From: Mixta theicola
Lineage (GTDB): Bacteria; Pseudomonadota; Gammaproteobacteria; Enterobacterales; Enterobacteriaceae
DNA length: 64,000 nucleotides
Assembly (NCBI RefSeq): GCF_002895925.1
Contig: NZ_NWUO01000007.1
Coordinates: 169,252 to 233,251, forward strand
Direction: 5' to 3'
The position numbers and the translations under genes are program-made. Positions 1 to 8,829 of the stretch are shown here, in pieces. The notes under the pieces were generated by a model. The model made no database searches and was not told the DNA's origin. It saw nothing but the letters and a program-made list of their open reading frames with translations. Numbering within the stretch: the stretch's first letter is position 1; each line of letters starts with the position of its first letter.

Positions 1-765
1 CAGGCTGCGCCGCGCGCGCTGCTGCAGGGCGGCACTATTACGCTGACCAAGCTGGTTATCGCCGTGGCAATGGGGCTGGGGGTGGAATACCTGTTTGGCG
101 CAGGCGGTATCTGGGGGCTGAGCGGGGTAGCGATTATCTCCGCCATGAGCAATTCCAACGGCGGGCTTTATGCCGCGCTGGTGGGAGAGTTCGGCAATGA
201 ACGCGATGTCGGCGCGATCTCAGTGCTGTCGCTGAATGATGGGCCGTTTTTTACCATGATCGCGCTGGGCGCGGCCGGAATGGCGACGATCCCGCTAATG
301 GCGCTGGTCGCCATCCTGGTGCCGCTGGTGGTGGGAATGCTGTTGGGCAATATTGATGCCGAAATGCGCGACTTCCTGACCAAAGGCGGGCCGCTGCTGA
401 TTCCGTTTTTCGCCTTTGCTCTGGGCGCGGGGATTAACCTCGAAATGTTACTGCAAGGCGGCGTGGCAGGCATTCTGTTAGGCGTGCTAACCACGCTGGT
501 CGGCGGCTTTTTTAATATTCGCGCCGATCGTCTGGTTGGCGGGTCCGGCATCGCCGGAGCGGCGGCCTCCAGCACCGCCGGTAATGCGGTTGCCACCCCG
601 CTGGCGATAGCGCAGGCCGATCCCTCGCTGGCGGAGGTGGCCGCCGCCGCCGCTCCGCTGATCGCTGCTTCTGTGATCACCACGGCTATCCTGACTCCGC
701 TGTTGACCTCGTGGGTGGCGAAGCGTAACGGCCGATTACAGGCAGCCAGCAAGGAGAGCGTATGA
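1..765 (+). CDS. 2-keto-3-deoxygluconate permease (KdgT) family transporter, 5' end missing
   Basis: This is the C-terminal 254 residues of an integral membrane carrier; the reading frame is open from base 1, so the N-terminus lies outside the window. The sequence is almost entirely hydrophobic segments with KdgT-like stretches such as SNSNGGLYAAL and a Gly/Ala-rich SGIAGAAASSTAGNA loop. KdgT proteins import 2-keto-3-deoxygluconate with protons. Here the gene overlaps the downstream DUF1537 kinase by 4 bases (ATGA), so it is probably the uptake step for the acid sugar that the kinase and dehydrogenase degrade, possibly D-threonate. The family call is firm; the substrate is inferred from context only. 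Confidence 0.85.
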   Translation, partial: QAAPRALLQGGTITLTKLVIAVAMGLGVEYLFGAGGIWGLSGVAIISAMSNSNGGLYAALVGEFGNERDVGAISVLSLNDGPFFTMIALGAAGMATIPLMALVAILVPLVVGMLLGNIDAEMRDFLTKGGPLLIPFFAFALGAGINLEMLLQGGVAGILLGVLTTLVGGFFNIRADRLVGGSGIAGAAASSTAGNAVATPLAIAQADPSLAEVAAAAAPLIAASVITTAILTPLLTSWVAKRNGRLQAASKESV

Positions 766-2033
766 AAATGATTGTGATTGCTGATGACTTCACCGGAGCC
801 AATGATACCGGCGTTCAGCTGGCGAAAAAGGGCGCACGCACCGAAGTGATGCTGACGAACCGGCAAAAGCCCTCCCGGCGCGCCGACGTGCTGGTGATCA
901 ATACGGAAAGCCGGGCCAGCGACGCCAGCGAGGCGGCCCGCGCGGTCGCCGATGCGTTGGCACCCTGGCGTCAGCCGGACGATCTGCTGATGGTATATAA
1001 AAAAATCGACTCCACCTTTCGCGGCAACGTAGGCGCGGAAATTGAAGCCGCGCTGCGCGCCAGCGGAAAAGCTCTGGCGCTGATAGCGGCGGCGATTCCC
1101 GGAGCCGGACGCACCACTCTGGAGGGTGAATGCCTGGTGCATCAGGTACCGCTGGCGCAGACCGAGTTCGCCAGCGATCCGCGTACGCCAATCGTTTCTT
1201 CCCGCATCAAAACCATTCTTGAACAGCAAAGCAGGCTGCCGGTTTTTGAGATCGCGCTGGCGCAGATCCGCGCAGGCAATCTGAAAAGCCTGCTCGCTGA
1301 ATACGCCCGACAGGCTCCGGCGATGATAGTGGCCGACGCGGTTACCGATCATGACCTGTCGTTGATTGCCGCTGCGGCGCTGGCACAGCCGAAAACGCCA
1401 CTGCTGGTGGGCGCAGCAGGCCTGGCGAGCGCGCTGCCTTCCTCGGTTTATCTGACGGCACGTCGGGCGCTGCCGGTTCTGGTTATCGCCGGTTCGATGA
1501 GCGAGGTCACGCGCGGGCAGGTTGCGCTGGCGCTCAGCAGCCAGCGGGCCGGGGCCGTGGATATTGACGTCGGGCAACTGCTGGGCAGCGAGACGGAGGC
1601 TTACTGCCGCCAGCTTGTTCAGCAGGCCTGCGCCGTAATCGATCGGCAACAACACTGCATTTTACGCACCAGCCGTAGCGAAGCGGATCGCCATCAGATC
1701 GACCTGCTTTGTCAACGTACGCAGCTCAGCCGCGCGGCGCTGGGAGAGCGGCTCAGCCAGCAGCTGGGCGCGCTGACGCTGATGATTATCGAACAGGCCA
1801 GTATCGGCGGTCTGTTCCTGACGGGTGGTGATATGGCCACTGCGGTCGCTCGTGCGCTGGGTGCGGAAGGGTATCGCATCCGGCAGGAGGTTGCGCCCTG
1901 CATTCCGTGTGGCGCGTTTATCAATAGTGAAATTGATGATTTGCCGGTAATTACCAAAGCCGGCGGATTTGGCTCGGAGAGTACGCTCTGTGACGCGCTC
2001 TCATTTATTGAGGAGATGTACAGTGACCACTAA
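762..2033 (+). CDS. dtnK: four-carbon acid sugar kinase (DUF1537), probable D-threonate kinase
   Basis: A 423-residue kinase of the DUF1537 (OtnK/DtnK) family. Visible motifs are DDFTGANDT at residues 8-16, KKIDSTFRGN at 80-89, VIAGSMSEVT at 241-250 and the C-terminal nucleotide-binding LTGGDMATA at 353-361, giving the usual two-domain layout. In Salmonella the homologue phosphorylates D-threonate, and the 4-phosphate is then oxidised by a PdxA2 protein; the same kinase plus PdxA2 pair sits here. The start overlaps the permease stop by 4 bases and the end overlaps the pdxA2 start by 11 bases, so the genes are translationally coupled. D-erythronate or a related acid is an alternative substrate. 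Confidence 0.85.
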   Translation: MKMIVIADDFTGANDTGVQLAKKGARTEVMLTNRQKPSRRADVLVINTESRASDASEAARAVADALAPWRQPDDLLMVYKKIDSTFRGNVGAEIEAALRASGKALALIAAAIPGAGRTTLEGECLVHQVPLAQTEFASDPRTPIVSSRIKTILEQQSRLPVFEIALAQIRAGNLKSLLAEYARQAPAMIVADAVTDHDLSLIAAAALAQPKTPLLVGAAGLASALPSSVYLTARRALPVLVIAGSMSEVTRGQVALALSSQRAGAVDIDVGQLLGSETEAYCRQLVQQACAVIDRQQHCILRTSRSEADRHQIDLLCQRTQLSRAALGERLSQQLGALTLMIIEQASIGGLFLTGGDMATAVARALGAEGYRIRQEVAPCIPCGAFINSEIDDLPVITKAGGFGSESTLCDALSFIEEMYSDH

Positions 2034-3006
2034 AACCATTGCGGTAACGATGGGCGATCCCGCCGGTATCGGCCCGGAAATTATTGTTAAAGCGCTTTCT
2101 GCAGGGGAATTAAACGGCGCGCCAGCCGTGGTGGTGGGGTGCCTGGAGACGTTAAAGCGCGTGATGGCGCAGGGCAAGATCCCGCAAGTAAAACTGAAAG
2201 AGATTACCTCCGTGGCGCAGGCGCATTTCACGCCCGGCACCATCAACGTGCTGGACGAGCCGCTGGCCGATCCGGCGGGGCTGACGCCGGGCAAAGTACA
2301 GGCGCAGGCGGGCGATCTGGCCTACCGCTGCGTGCGGCGCGCGGCCGAACTGGCGCTGGCGGGCGAGGTGCAGGCGATCGCTACCGCGCCATTAAATAAA
2401 GAGGCGCTGCATTCTGCCGGTCACCTTTATCCCGGCCATACCGAACTGCTGGCGCAGCTGACCGACAGTAAAGATTACGCCATGGTGCTCTATACTGACC
2501 GGCTGAAGGTGATCCACGTCACCACCCATATCGCGCTGCGCAAATTCCTCGATACGCTGAACCAGCCGCGCGTGGAAACGGTAATCGGCATGGCGGATAC
2601 CTTTTTACGCCGCGTCGGCTATACGCATCCGCGCATTGCGGTGGCCGGGGTGAATCCGCACGCTGGCGAAAACGGGCTGTTTGGCGATGAAGAAATTAAC
2701 ATCGTCGGCCCGGCGATTAAGGCGATGAAGGCGCGGGGCATTGATGCTTACGGCCCCTGTCCGCCCGATACGGTTTTCCTGCAATGTTATGAAGGCCAGT
2801 ACGATATGGTGGTGGCGATGTATCACGATCAGGGCCATATTCCGCTGAAGCTGCTGGGCTTTTATGACGGCGTCAATATCACCGCCGGCCTGCCGTTTAT
2901 TCGCACCTCGGCGGACCACGGCACCGCATTTGATATTGCCTGGACAGGTAAAGCGAAGTCTGAGAGCATGGCCATCTCGATTCAGCTTGCGATGCAACTT
3001 GCATAG
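2023..3006 (+). CDS. pdxA2: 4-phospho-D-threonate dehydrogenase (PdxA2)
   Basis: A 327-residue PdxA-family NAD-dependent dehydrogenase. I place the start at the GTG at 2023, which has AGGAG at 2010-2014 in front of it and gives MGDPAGIGPE at residues 10-19, the family N-terminus; a longer reading from 1969 would add an unrelated leader. Metal-ligand motifs are present: GHTELLAQ at 138-145, NPHAGE at 211-216 and YHDQGHIPLK at 267-276. PdxA itself acts in vitamin B6 synthesis; the PdxA2 branch oxidises 4-phospho-D-threonate or D-erythronate, giving dihydroxyacetone phosphate after decarboxylation. Being next to a DUF1537 kinase favours the catabolic role over B6 synthesis. Confidence 0.88.
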   Translation: MTTKTIAVTMGDPAGIGPEIIVKALSAGELNGAPAVVVGCLETLKRVMAQGKIPQVKLKEITSVAQAHFTPGTINVLDEPLADPAGLTPGKVQAQAGDLAYRCVRRAAELALAGEVQAIATAPLNKEALHSAGHLYPGHTELLAQLTDSKDYAMVLYTDRLKVIHVTTHIALRKFLDTLNQPRVETVIGMADTFLRRVGYTHPRIAVAGVNPHAGENGLFGDEEINIVGPAIKAMKARGIDAYGPCPPDTVFLQCYEGQYDMVVAMYHDQGHIPLKLLGFYDGVNITAGLPFIRTSADHGTAFDIAWTGKAKSESMAISIQLAMQLA

Positions 3007-3012
3007 GGAAAG

Positions 3013-3786
3013 ATGAAAGGACAAAGTCGCCTCGACCAGATTATGGATTATCTGAAGGGTCATAATCTGGTTACCGTTGATCAACTGGTGACGGCCATCT
3101 CCGCCTCGCCCGCCACTATCCGCCGCGATCTGATTAAGCTGGATCGGGAAGGGGTCATTAGCCGGACGCACGGCGGCGTGACGTTAAACCGTTTTATTCC
3201 TGAACAGCCCACAACCTCAGAAAAAAGCCAGCGCAATCTGGCCGAGAAACAGGCGATTGCGCGCGCTGCGGCAGCACGGGTTAAAGCGGGCGATGCGGTG
3301 GTGCTGGATGCGGGCACCACCATGTTGGAGCTGGCGCGTCAGCTGACGCACCTGCCGCTGCGGGTGATTACCGCCGATCTGCATATTGCGCTGTTTCTTT
3401 CCGGCTTTCGGCAAATTGAAGTGACGATTATTGGTGGACGCATTGATGATTCCAGCCAGTCGTGCATCGGGGAACACGGACGCCGCCTGTTGCGTACGCT
3501 TCATCCTGATATTGCTTTTGTCAGCTGCAACTCGTGGAGCCTGGAAAAAGGGATTACCACGCCCACCGAGGATAAAGCCGGTCTGAAGCAGGATCTGCTG
3601 CTGAATGCGCGCCAGCGCGTACTGCTGGCGGACAGCAGTAAATATGGTTCCTGGTCGCTGTTTTGCGTAACGCCGTTACGGGCGCTGACGGAAGTAGTGA
3701 CCGATGTCAGGCTAAGTGAAGAGGCGCAGGCGCTGCTCAAAACGGAAGATTTTGAACTAACGCTGGTGGATCCGCGGGCGAAATAA
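3013..3786 (+). CDS. DeoR/GlpR-family transcriptional regulator
   Basis: A 257-residue regulator. The N-terminal winged helix-turn-helix (about residues 18-50) contains [18 protein letters not shown] and ends with RTHGGV, the classic DeoR signature. The C-terminal part is the DeoR sugar-phosphate sensor domain with [12 protein letters not shown] near residues 96-107. It starts 6 bases after the pdxA2 stop with AGGG upstream of the ATG, so it is the last gene of the permease-kinase-dehydrogenase operon. It probably represses that operon and responds to a phosphorylated intermediate; this is inferred from family and position. The operon promoter lies outside the window. Confidence 0.85.
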   Translation: MKGQSRLDQIMDYLKGHNLVTVDQLVTAISASPATIRRDLIKLDREGVISRTHGGVTLNRFIPEQPTTSEKSQRNLAEKQAIARAAAARVKAGDAVVLDAGTTMLELARQLTHLPLRVITADLHIALFLSGFRQIEVTIIGGRIDDSSQSCIGEHGRRLLRTLHPDIAFVSCNSWSLEKGITTPTEDKAGLKQDLLLNARQRVLLADSSKYGSWSLFCVTPLRALTEVVTDVRLSEEAQALLKTEDFELTLVDPRAK

Positions 3787-3793
3787 ACGAAAC

Positions 3794-3812
3794 GGGGCGG
3801 CTATTCCGCCCC
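3794..3812 (-). terminator. probable speD terminator
   Basis: A perfect 7-bp stem (GGGGCGG / CCGCCCC) with loop CTATT. Read on the minus strand it is followed by GTTTCGTTTATTT, so it serves speD best. A second hairpin, GTAAAGC / GCTTTAC at 3814-3831, overlaps the speD stop codon. Both lie between the convergent regulator and speD genes. Confidence 0.7.
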
Positions 3813-3827
3813 GGTAAAGCGCTGGCT

Positions 3828-4637
3828 TTACTGCGTTTTCAGGCCGAAAGAAGGGATATTACGGCCATAGTAGATTTCACGCATCTCCTTCCACAACAGA
3901 GCGGTGATCCGCTTATGCTCCTGCGGGCTTAGCTCTTCCGGTCTGGTGTTGAACAGGTAATGTTTGAGATCGAATTCTTTCAGCAACATCTTGGTATGAA
4001 AGATGTTTTCCTGATAAACATTCACATCGACCATGTCATACATCGCCTTCATATCTTCCGACATAAAGTTCTGTATTGAGTTAATCTCATGATCGATAAA
4101 GTGCTTCACGCCGTTAACATCGCGGGTGAAACCGCGTACGCGATAATCGACGGTAACGATGTCAGATTCCAGCTGATGAATAAGATAGTTCAGCGCCTTC
4201 AGCGGTGAAATAACGCCGCAGGTAGAAACTTCAATATCAGCGCGGAAAGTACATAACCCGCCTTCAGGATGGCTTTCCGGGTAGGTGTGGACGCAAATAT
4301 GACTTTTATCCAGATGGGCGACCACCGAACCTGGCAGCGGACCGGGATGCTCCGAATTATCAATATCTTTCGGATCGATCGGCTCTTCGCTAACCAGAAT
4401 GGTGACGCTGGCACCCTGCGGTTCATAATCCTGACGCGCAATATTCAGCACGTTGGCGCCGATAATCGAGCAGGTCTCGGTCAGGATTTCAGTCAGGCGG
4501 TTGGCGTTGTACTGCTCATCGATATAAGCAATATAGCCATCGCGCTCGGCCTCACTGTTCGCATAGCAAATGTCGTAGATACAAAAACTCAGGCTTTTCG
4601 TCAGGTTGTTGAAGCCATGTAGTTTCAGCTTTTGCAA
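3828..4637 (-). CDS. speD: S-adenosylmethionine decarboxylase proenzyme
   Basis: A 269-residue SpeD of the enterobacterial pyruvoyl class. It decarboxylates S-adenosylmethionine to supply the aminopropyl donor for spermidine. The self-cleavage site [11 protein letters not shown] is present with Ser112 as the residue converted to pyruvoyl, matching E. coli numbering. Translation begins at a TTG (4637-4635) preceded by a strong AGGAGGTG Shine-Dalgarno; no ATG fits better. It lies 14 bases downstream of speE, so speE-speD form an operon as in E. coli. The C-terminus differs from E. coli (GLKTQ), making it a few residues longer. Confidence 0.97.
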   Translation of the reverse strand: MQKLKLHGFNNLTKSLSFCIYDICYANSEAERDGYIAYIDEQYNANRLTEILTETCSIIGANVLNIARQDYEPQGASVTILVSEEPIDPKDIDNSEHPGPLPGSVVAHLDKSHICVHTYPESHPEGGLCTFRADIEVSTCGVISPLKALNYLIHQLESDIVTVDYRVRGFTRDVNGVKHFIDHEINSIQNFMSEDMKAMYDMVDVNVYQENIFHTKMLLKEFDLKHYLFNTRPEELSPQEHKRITALLWKEMREIYYGRNIPSFGLKTQ

Positions 4638-4651
4638 TTTAGTTCACCTCC

Positions 4652-5524
4652 TTATAAATGCCCGATCGGTGCCGACAGCGCATTCAACAGATATTGCGGC
4701 AGAGCAAAGCTGCCCGTATGGATTGCCGGATTATAGTAACGGCAGTTCAGGCCTGCTGACGCAAAGCGCGCCTGCAGCGTGGCGGTATCAAGCTGACGCA
4801 GCGCCGGGTTATCGCTCGCCCAGGCAAAGGTCATAATGCCGCCGTAATAGGTCGGAATCGCCGCCTGATAAAAACTGACATCGCGGAAGTAGTGGCCCAG
4901 TTTGCGATGGCTGGTGACCGCTTCATCCTGTTGCAGGAAGCTAACGCCATTCTGCGCGACAAAGATGCCGTTTTCATTAAGGCAGCGTTTACAGCCCTGA
5001 TAAAATTCAGAGGTAAACAGGCTTTCGCCCGGACCAACCGGATCGGTGCAGTCAGAGATGATCACATCAAACTTTTCGCTGGTTTGCGTGACGTAGTTCA
5101 CCCCATCGTCGATCACCAGACGGAAGCGCGGGTCGTCATAAGCGCCGGCGCTGTGGTTGGGCAGATACTGACGGCAAAATTCGACCACGCCTGCGTCGAT
5201 TTCCACCATCGTTATCTGTTCCAGCCCGGCGTGACGGCTGACTTCACGCAGCATACCGCCATCGCCGCCGCCGATAATCAACACCTTTTTGGCGTTGCCG
5301 TGGGCCAGCAGCGGAACGTGCGTTAACATTTCGTGATAGATGAATTCATCGCGCTCGGTGGTTTGCACCACGCCATCCAGCGCCATGACGCGACCGAAAG
5401 CCGCATTTTCGAAGATAATCAGATCCTGGTGCTCGGTCTTTTCACGATAGAGAATCTTATCTACCGTAAAATATTGACCAAAGCCGGCATGAAGCGTTTC
5501 ATACCAAATTTCATTTTGGGCCAT
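4652..5524 (-). CDS. speE: spermidine synthase
   Basis: A 290-residue polyamine aminopropyltransferase that joins decarboxylated S-adenosylmethionine with putrescine to make spermidine in the cytoplasm. The nucleotide-binding loop GGGDGG is at residues 85-90 and the catalytic aspartate lies in [14 protein letters not shown] at 157-170. The chosen ATG at 5524 has GAGGAGAG in front and gives [10 protein letters not shown], aligning with E. coli SpeE; an upstream ATG at 5566 lacks this support. It is followed by speD on the same strand, so the two pathway enzymes are co-transcribed, with yacC upstream as in E. coli. Confidence 0.97.
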   Translation of the reverse strand: MAQNEIWYETLHAGFGQYFTVDKILYREKTEHQDLIIFENAAFGRVMALDGVVQTTERDEFIYHEMLTHVPLLAHGNAKKVLIIGGGDGGMLREVSRHAGLEQITMVEIDAGVVEFCRQYLPNHSAGAYDDPRFRLVIDDGVNYVTQTSEKFDVIISDCTDPVGPGESLFTSEFYQGCKRCLNENGIFVAQNGVSFLQQDEAVTSHRKLGHYFRDVSFYQAAIPTYYGGIMTFAWASDNPALRQLDTATLQARFASAGLNCRYYNPAIHTGSFALPQYLLNALSAPIGHL

Positions 5525-5631
5525 GGTGGGGCTCTCCTCAGAATAGCCATGAAAATTGGGCGGCACATCATAGCTAACTCTGGCGGGGGTTGCACGGTCA
5601 AATTAGCAGCAGGAGAGCACAGGACGGTGGA

Positions 5632-5979
5632 TTACCTGACGTAAGCCAGCAGGCTGAGCGAATCGCGCGCCAATGCCTTACATTTCTTATCGTTAGAAAC
5701 AGCAATTCCGCTCAGATCGCGATAGCTCTCTTCTCCCAATACTTTCATATTGTAGCTGGCATAGTTGGTTAGATCCCAACGGTTCTGCTGGGCAAAGAAA
5801 ACCAGCGCCTTGCGGATTTGGGCATCAGGCAGATCCTGATAGCCGCAGTCATTTTTTAGATAGACAAATACCGCGGTCAGATCGGCCAGATCTTCCGCTT
5901 CCGATTCGCTAAGCGCAAAGCTGGTGGATGAGAAGCCAAGAAGTCCCGACAGCAACAGGACTTTGATGCCCTTCGTCAT
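5632..5979 (-). CDS. yacC: YacC family small exported protein
   Basis: A 115-residue protein with an N-terminal signal peptide (about residues 1-22, cleavage near SFA-LSES) followed by the conserved YacC body: LSESEAEDLADLTAVFVYLK, ALVFFAQQNRWDL and the C-terminal KALARDSLSLLAYVR. Two cysteines (in NDCGY and KKCKA) may form a periplasmic disulfide. The ATG at 5979 has GAG at a suitable distance and gives the same length as the E. coli protein; ATGs at 5985 and 6018 would lengthen the leader. YacC resembles a type III secretion pilotin in fold, but its cellular role is not established. It sits upstream of speE in the same orientation. Confidence 0.9.
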   Translation of the reverse strand: MTKGIKVLLLSGLLGFSSTSFALSESEAEDLADLTAVFVYLKNDCGYQDLPDAQIRKALVFFAQQNRWDLTNYASYNMKVLGEESYRDLSGIAVSNDKKCKALARDSLSLLAYVR

Positions 5980-6274
5980 AATCATTCTCGAAAAATTGCA
6001 ATAGGCTGACGTTAGCACAGTTATGAGCGCTCTTCAGGCCATTTTTACGCTTTGTGGTCATTTGTGCTAAAAATCGTCATATTCTGTATAGCCTGTGCTA
6101 CTTCTTAACGGCAGGAGCGGGCAGCGGCAGGATCCATATTACGGTATGTTAAGCCTGTTTTTTTAACCGCACTTATCACCGATCGGGTGAAAAGCCTGCC
6201 AGTCTGGTCAACAGCAACTTATTGAAAAAAGATAAGAAAGCGCTTTAATTGCGAAGAGGCTCACAAAAACCGGG

Positions 6275-6805
6275 ATGCGGGGAAATAATCGAGCCGTTTC
6301 TGATAGTCATGACAGCCTTTACCGGGAACATTCAGCGATTGCAGGCGCCTGTGTCGATTTAATGAAAAAATATGCGATTTCCGATAAAGCGGGGAAGAAA
6401 GAGGCGCTTGAGGGAATCGCAATTCTGGCACATAAAAACAAATTAAATGAAAATGTTATAAGAATATATGTCAGCCTCTTCTCATCCAATGGCGAGTATA
6501 AGGAAGCTATAAAAGTGCTGGAGTCACTCAACAAAGAAAGCCCTGCATCTGCCTTATTGCTTCAGGAATGCATGTTAAAAGACCGAATCCATCATCATGA
6601 CCTGGCATGCTATAAAAAAGCGCTTTCTATAGCCGAAAATAAAGGTGTCAGAAATACAGACCACCTGATAGTTTTATATTTTTCAGGTGATAAAAGATTT
6701 AATGAGGAAAAAGAAAAGTATCTCAGCCATAACAGTAACGATTCAATAATATCGATTTTTGATAAGGAAAGGGATGCGGTTTTAAAAGAAATCTATCCAA
6801 ACTAA
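6275..6805 (+). CDS. hypothetical helical (TPR-like) protein, AT-rich
   Basis: A 176-residue protein that I do not recognise. Its sequence is strongly helical with TPR-like spacing, for example IRIYVSLFSSNGEYKEAIKVL around residues 63-83 and DLACYKKALSIAENKG around 110-125. Base composition is clearly more AT-rich than the neighbouring yacC and cueO, and codon use includes many ATA and AAA codons, suggesting recent acquisition. There is no signal peptide and the Shine-Dalgarno is unconvincing; an in-frame stop at 6233-6235 limits extension upstream. It may be the remainder of a longer gene, such as a lipoprotein that lost its leader. E. coli has nothing at this place. Confidence 0.55.
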   Translation: MRGNNRAVSDSHDSLYREHSAIAGACVDLMKKYAISDKAGKKEALEGIAILAHKNKLNENVIRIYVSLFSSNGEYKEAIKVLESLNKESPASALLLQECMLKDRIHHHDLACYKKALSIAENKGVRNTDHLIVLYFSGDKRFNEEKEKYLSHNSNDSIISIFDKERDAVLKEIYPN

Positions 6806-6875
6806 TATGACAGCCAGGCTTATCCGAAGGGCATCAGGGCTTCAGATTCACTATAGCATTCTTCCCACCCTGAAC

Positions 6876-6906
6876 TTGACTTTGCCGTTGGGGCAAGGTT
6901 TAGGAT
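6876..6906 (+). promoter_or_regulatory. CueR-type promoter/operator of cueO
   Basis: The -35 element TTGACT (6876-6881) and -10 element TAGGAT (6901-6906) are separated by 19 bp, the over-long spacer of MerR-family promoters. The spacer holds the dyad ACTTTGCC (6879-6886) and GGCAAGGT (6892-6899), which pair at 7 of 8 positions and match known CueR boxes. Copper(I)-bound CueR would activate cueO here. Confidence 0.88.
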
Positions 6907-6936
6907 AACGGCCTCATTGCGATAAAGGAAACCATC

Positions 6937-8574
6937 ATGCAACGCCGCGACTTTCTCAAATTTACCGCCGCCCTGAGCGCGGCTGGCCTGTTCCCTTTCT
7001 GGAATGCGCGCGCGCTGGCGACAGGACGCCCGGCGCTGCCGATCCCCGATCTGCTGACGCCTGATATTCATGGTGCGGTGCGCCTGATCGCCCAGCGCGG
7101 CATCAGCCACTGGAACGGGAAAGCCGTGAATACCTGGGGCTATAACGGCGCGCTGCTGGGTCCGGCGATTGAAATGACGCGCGGCAAAACGCTAAAGGTA
7201 CTGATGGAAAACCGTCTGCCGCAGACGACAACGGTGCACTGGCATGGGCTGGAGGTGCCGGGTGAAGTGGACGGCGGCCCGCAGGCAACGATCGCGCCCG
7301 GTGAGCAGCGCACGGTTTCCATTACTCCCGACCAGCCGGCGGCAACCTGCTGGTTCCATCCGCATCAGCACGGCAAAACCGGTTACCAGGTGGCGCAGGG
7401 TCTGGCCGGGCTGGTAGTGCTGCGCGATGAGGAATCAGAAAAGCTGCTGCTGCCAAAGCAGTGGGGCGTGGATGATATTCCGCTAATTTTACAGGATAAA
7501 CAGCTAACGGCAGAGGGAACCGGCATTGATTACCAGCTGGATATAATGCGCGCGGCGGTCGGCTGGTTTGGCAATCTGATGCTGACCAACGGCGTTCCTT
7601 ATCCGCAGCTGGCGGTGCCGCGCGGCTGGCTGCGTCTGCGGCTGTTAAACGGCTGCAACGCACGCTCGCTTAATCTGGCGACCAGCGATAAGCGCGCGCT
7701 ATACGTTATCGCCAGCGATGGCGGCCTGCTGGCGGAGCCGGTACAGCTTGAGACGCTGCTGTTGCTGCCGGGCGAGCGTTTTGAAGTGCTGGTGGATGCC
7801 AGCGACGGCAAAGCGTTTGATTTACTGACGCTGCCGGTTAACCAGATGGGCATGACGCTGGCTCCGTTTGATGCGCCGCTGCCGCTGTTGCATATTTTGC
7901 CGCTGCGGGTGATGGCCAGCGGCTCGCTGCCGGATAAGCTGGCAAATCTGCCGCCGCTGCCCGCCAGCGATAATCTGCCTGGGCGCTGGCTACAGTTGAT
8001 GATGGATCCTCAGCTGGATCGGCTGGGTATGCAGGCGCTGCAACAGCGGTATGGCATGCAGGCAATGGCCGGGCATGAGATGGCTGGGCACGCTATGGCC
8101 GGACATGAGATGGCGCAGCAACAGGGTGCAGCCGGTCACGATAGTCAGGCGATGGCGCATCAGCAGGCTTCAACCGGTCACGATCGTGCGATGGCGAATA
8201 TGCCGCACCAGCCCACTTCCGGCTATGACTTCCATAGCGGCAACAAAATCAACGGCCTTGCCTTTGATATGAATAAACCGATGTTTGCCGTGAAGCAGGG
8301 CCAGCTGGAGAAATGGACGATTTCCGGCGAAGGCGATGCGATGCTGCATCCTTTCCATATCCACGGCACACAGTTTCGTATTCTTTCCGAAAACGGCAAG
8401 CCGCCTGCGCCGCATCGTCAGGGATGGAAGGATACGGTGCATGTGGAAGGCTGGCGTAGCGAAGTGCTGGTGCGCTTTAACCATAAGGCCAGCGCGCAGC
8501 AGGCTTATATGGCGCACTGTCACCTGCTGGAGCATGAAGATACCGGTATGATGCTGGGCTTTACCGTCGAATAA
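6937..8574 (+). CDS. cueO: multicopper oxidase CueO
   Basis: A 545-residue periplasmic cuprous oxidase for copper tolerance. A Tat signal peptide (RRDFLK at residues 3-8, cleavage near ALA) exports it folded. All four copper-binding clusters are present: HWHG at 101-104, HPHQHG at 141-146, HPFHIHG at 471-477 and [13 protein letters not shown] at 528-540. The Met-rich insert (about 373-425) differs from E. coli in being a run of His/Met repeats, [17 protein letters not shown] followed by several GHD and HQ units. AAGGA stands 7 bases before the ATG, and a CueR promoter lies just upstream. Neighbours on both sides are accessory genes. Confidence 0.96.
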   Translation: MQRRDFLKFTAALSAAGLFPFWNARALATGRPALPIPDLLTPDIHGAVRLIAQRGISHWNGKAVNTWGYNGALLGPAIEMTRGKTLKVLMENRLPQTTTVHWHGLEVPGEVDGGPQATIAPGEQRTVSITPDQPAATCWFHPHQHGKTGYQVAQGLAGLVVLRDEESEKLLLPKQWGVDDIPLILQDKQLTAEGTGIDYQLDIMRAAVGWFGNLMLTNGVPYPQLAVPRGWLRLRLLNGCNARSLNLATSDKRALYVIASDGGLLAEPVQLETLLLLPGERFEVLVDASDGKAFDLLTLPVNQMGMTLAPFDAPLPLLHILPLRVMASGSLPDKLANLPPLPASDNLPGRWLQLMMDPQLDRLGMQALQQRYGMQAMAGHEMAGHAMAGHEMAQQQGAAGHDSQAMAHQQASTGHDRAMANMPHQPTSGYDFHSGNKINGLAFDMNKPMFAVKQGQLEKWTISGEGDAMLHPFHIHGTQFRILSENGKPPAPHRQGWKDTVHVEGWRSEVLVRFNHKASAQQAYMAHCHLLEHEDTGMMLGFTVE

Positions 8575-8612
8575 CGGCGGGCCTGGCCGATCGCAAATTG
8601 CGCAACGGTTGA

Positions 8613-8829
8613 GCGTTACGCCATCCAATATGTCGCGGCTGGAAAAAACGGGTCTTTTCCGGCCAAAAGCCCTATACCAACGATCCGAACTGTGCGTACC
8701 TGCCAAATAGCGCTATTCCGGTCGGCCGTTATTGGATTGTGCCACGTCGGCTCACGCAACGGATTGATGGCGTATGGCTATGTCGATGTGCAGGGGGAGC
8801 ACAACTTTGCAAACTGCAAAATTCGTTAA
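8613..8829 (+). pseudogene. remnant of a Tlde1-type (DUF2778) T6SS effector gene
   Basis: Two frames give pieces of one DUF2778 protein. Frame A (8655-8745) reads VFSGQKPYTNDPNCAYLPN then SAIPVGRYWIVPRR, the family's N-terminal half (FSGQ, YTN, GPIP.G.Y.IV). Frame B (8746-8829) reads LMAYGYVDVQGEHNF to a TAA, matching the family C-terminus. The middle, which holds the catalytic His and the SxGC cysteine, is missing, and a stop lies upstream at about 8610. Tlde1 effectors attack peptidoglycan tetrapeptides as L,D-transpeptidase-like enzymes after delivery to the target periplasm. The family assignment is from memory of its motifs. Confidence 0.62.

Noticed and set aside
168-1655. A 495-codon open frame on the minus strand opposite the permease and kinase genes
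   Set aside because: It is antisense to two well-supported genes, has low-complexity Arg/Gln/Ala-rich composition and no ribosome-binding site; an artefact of GC-rich codon use.
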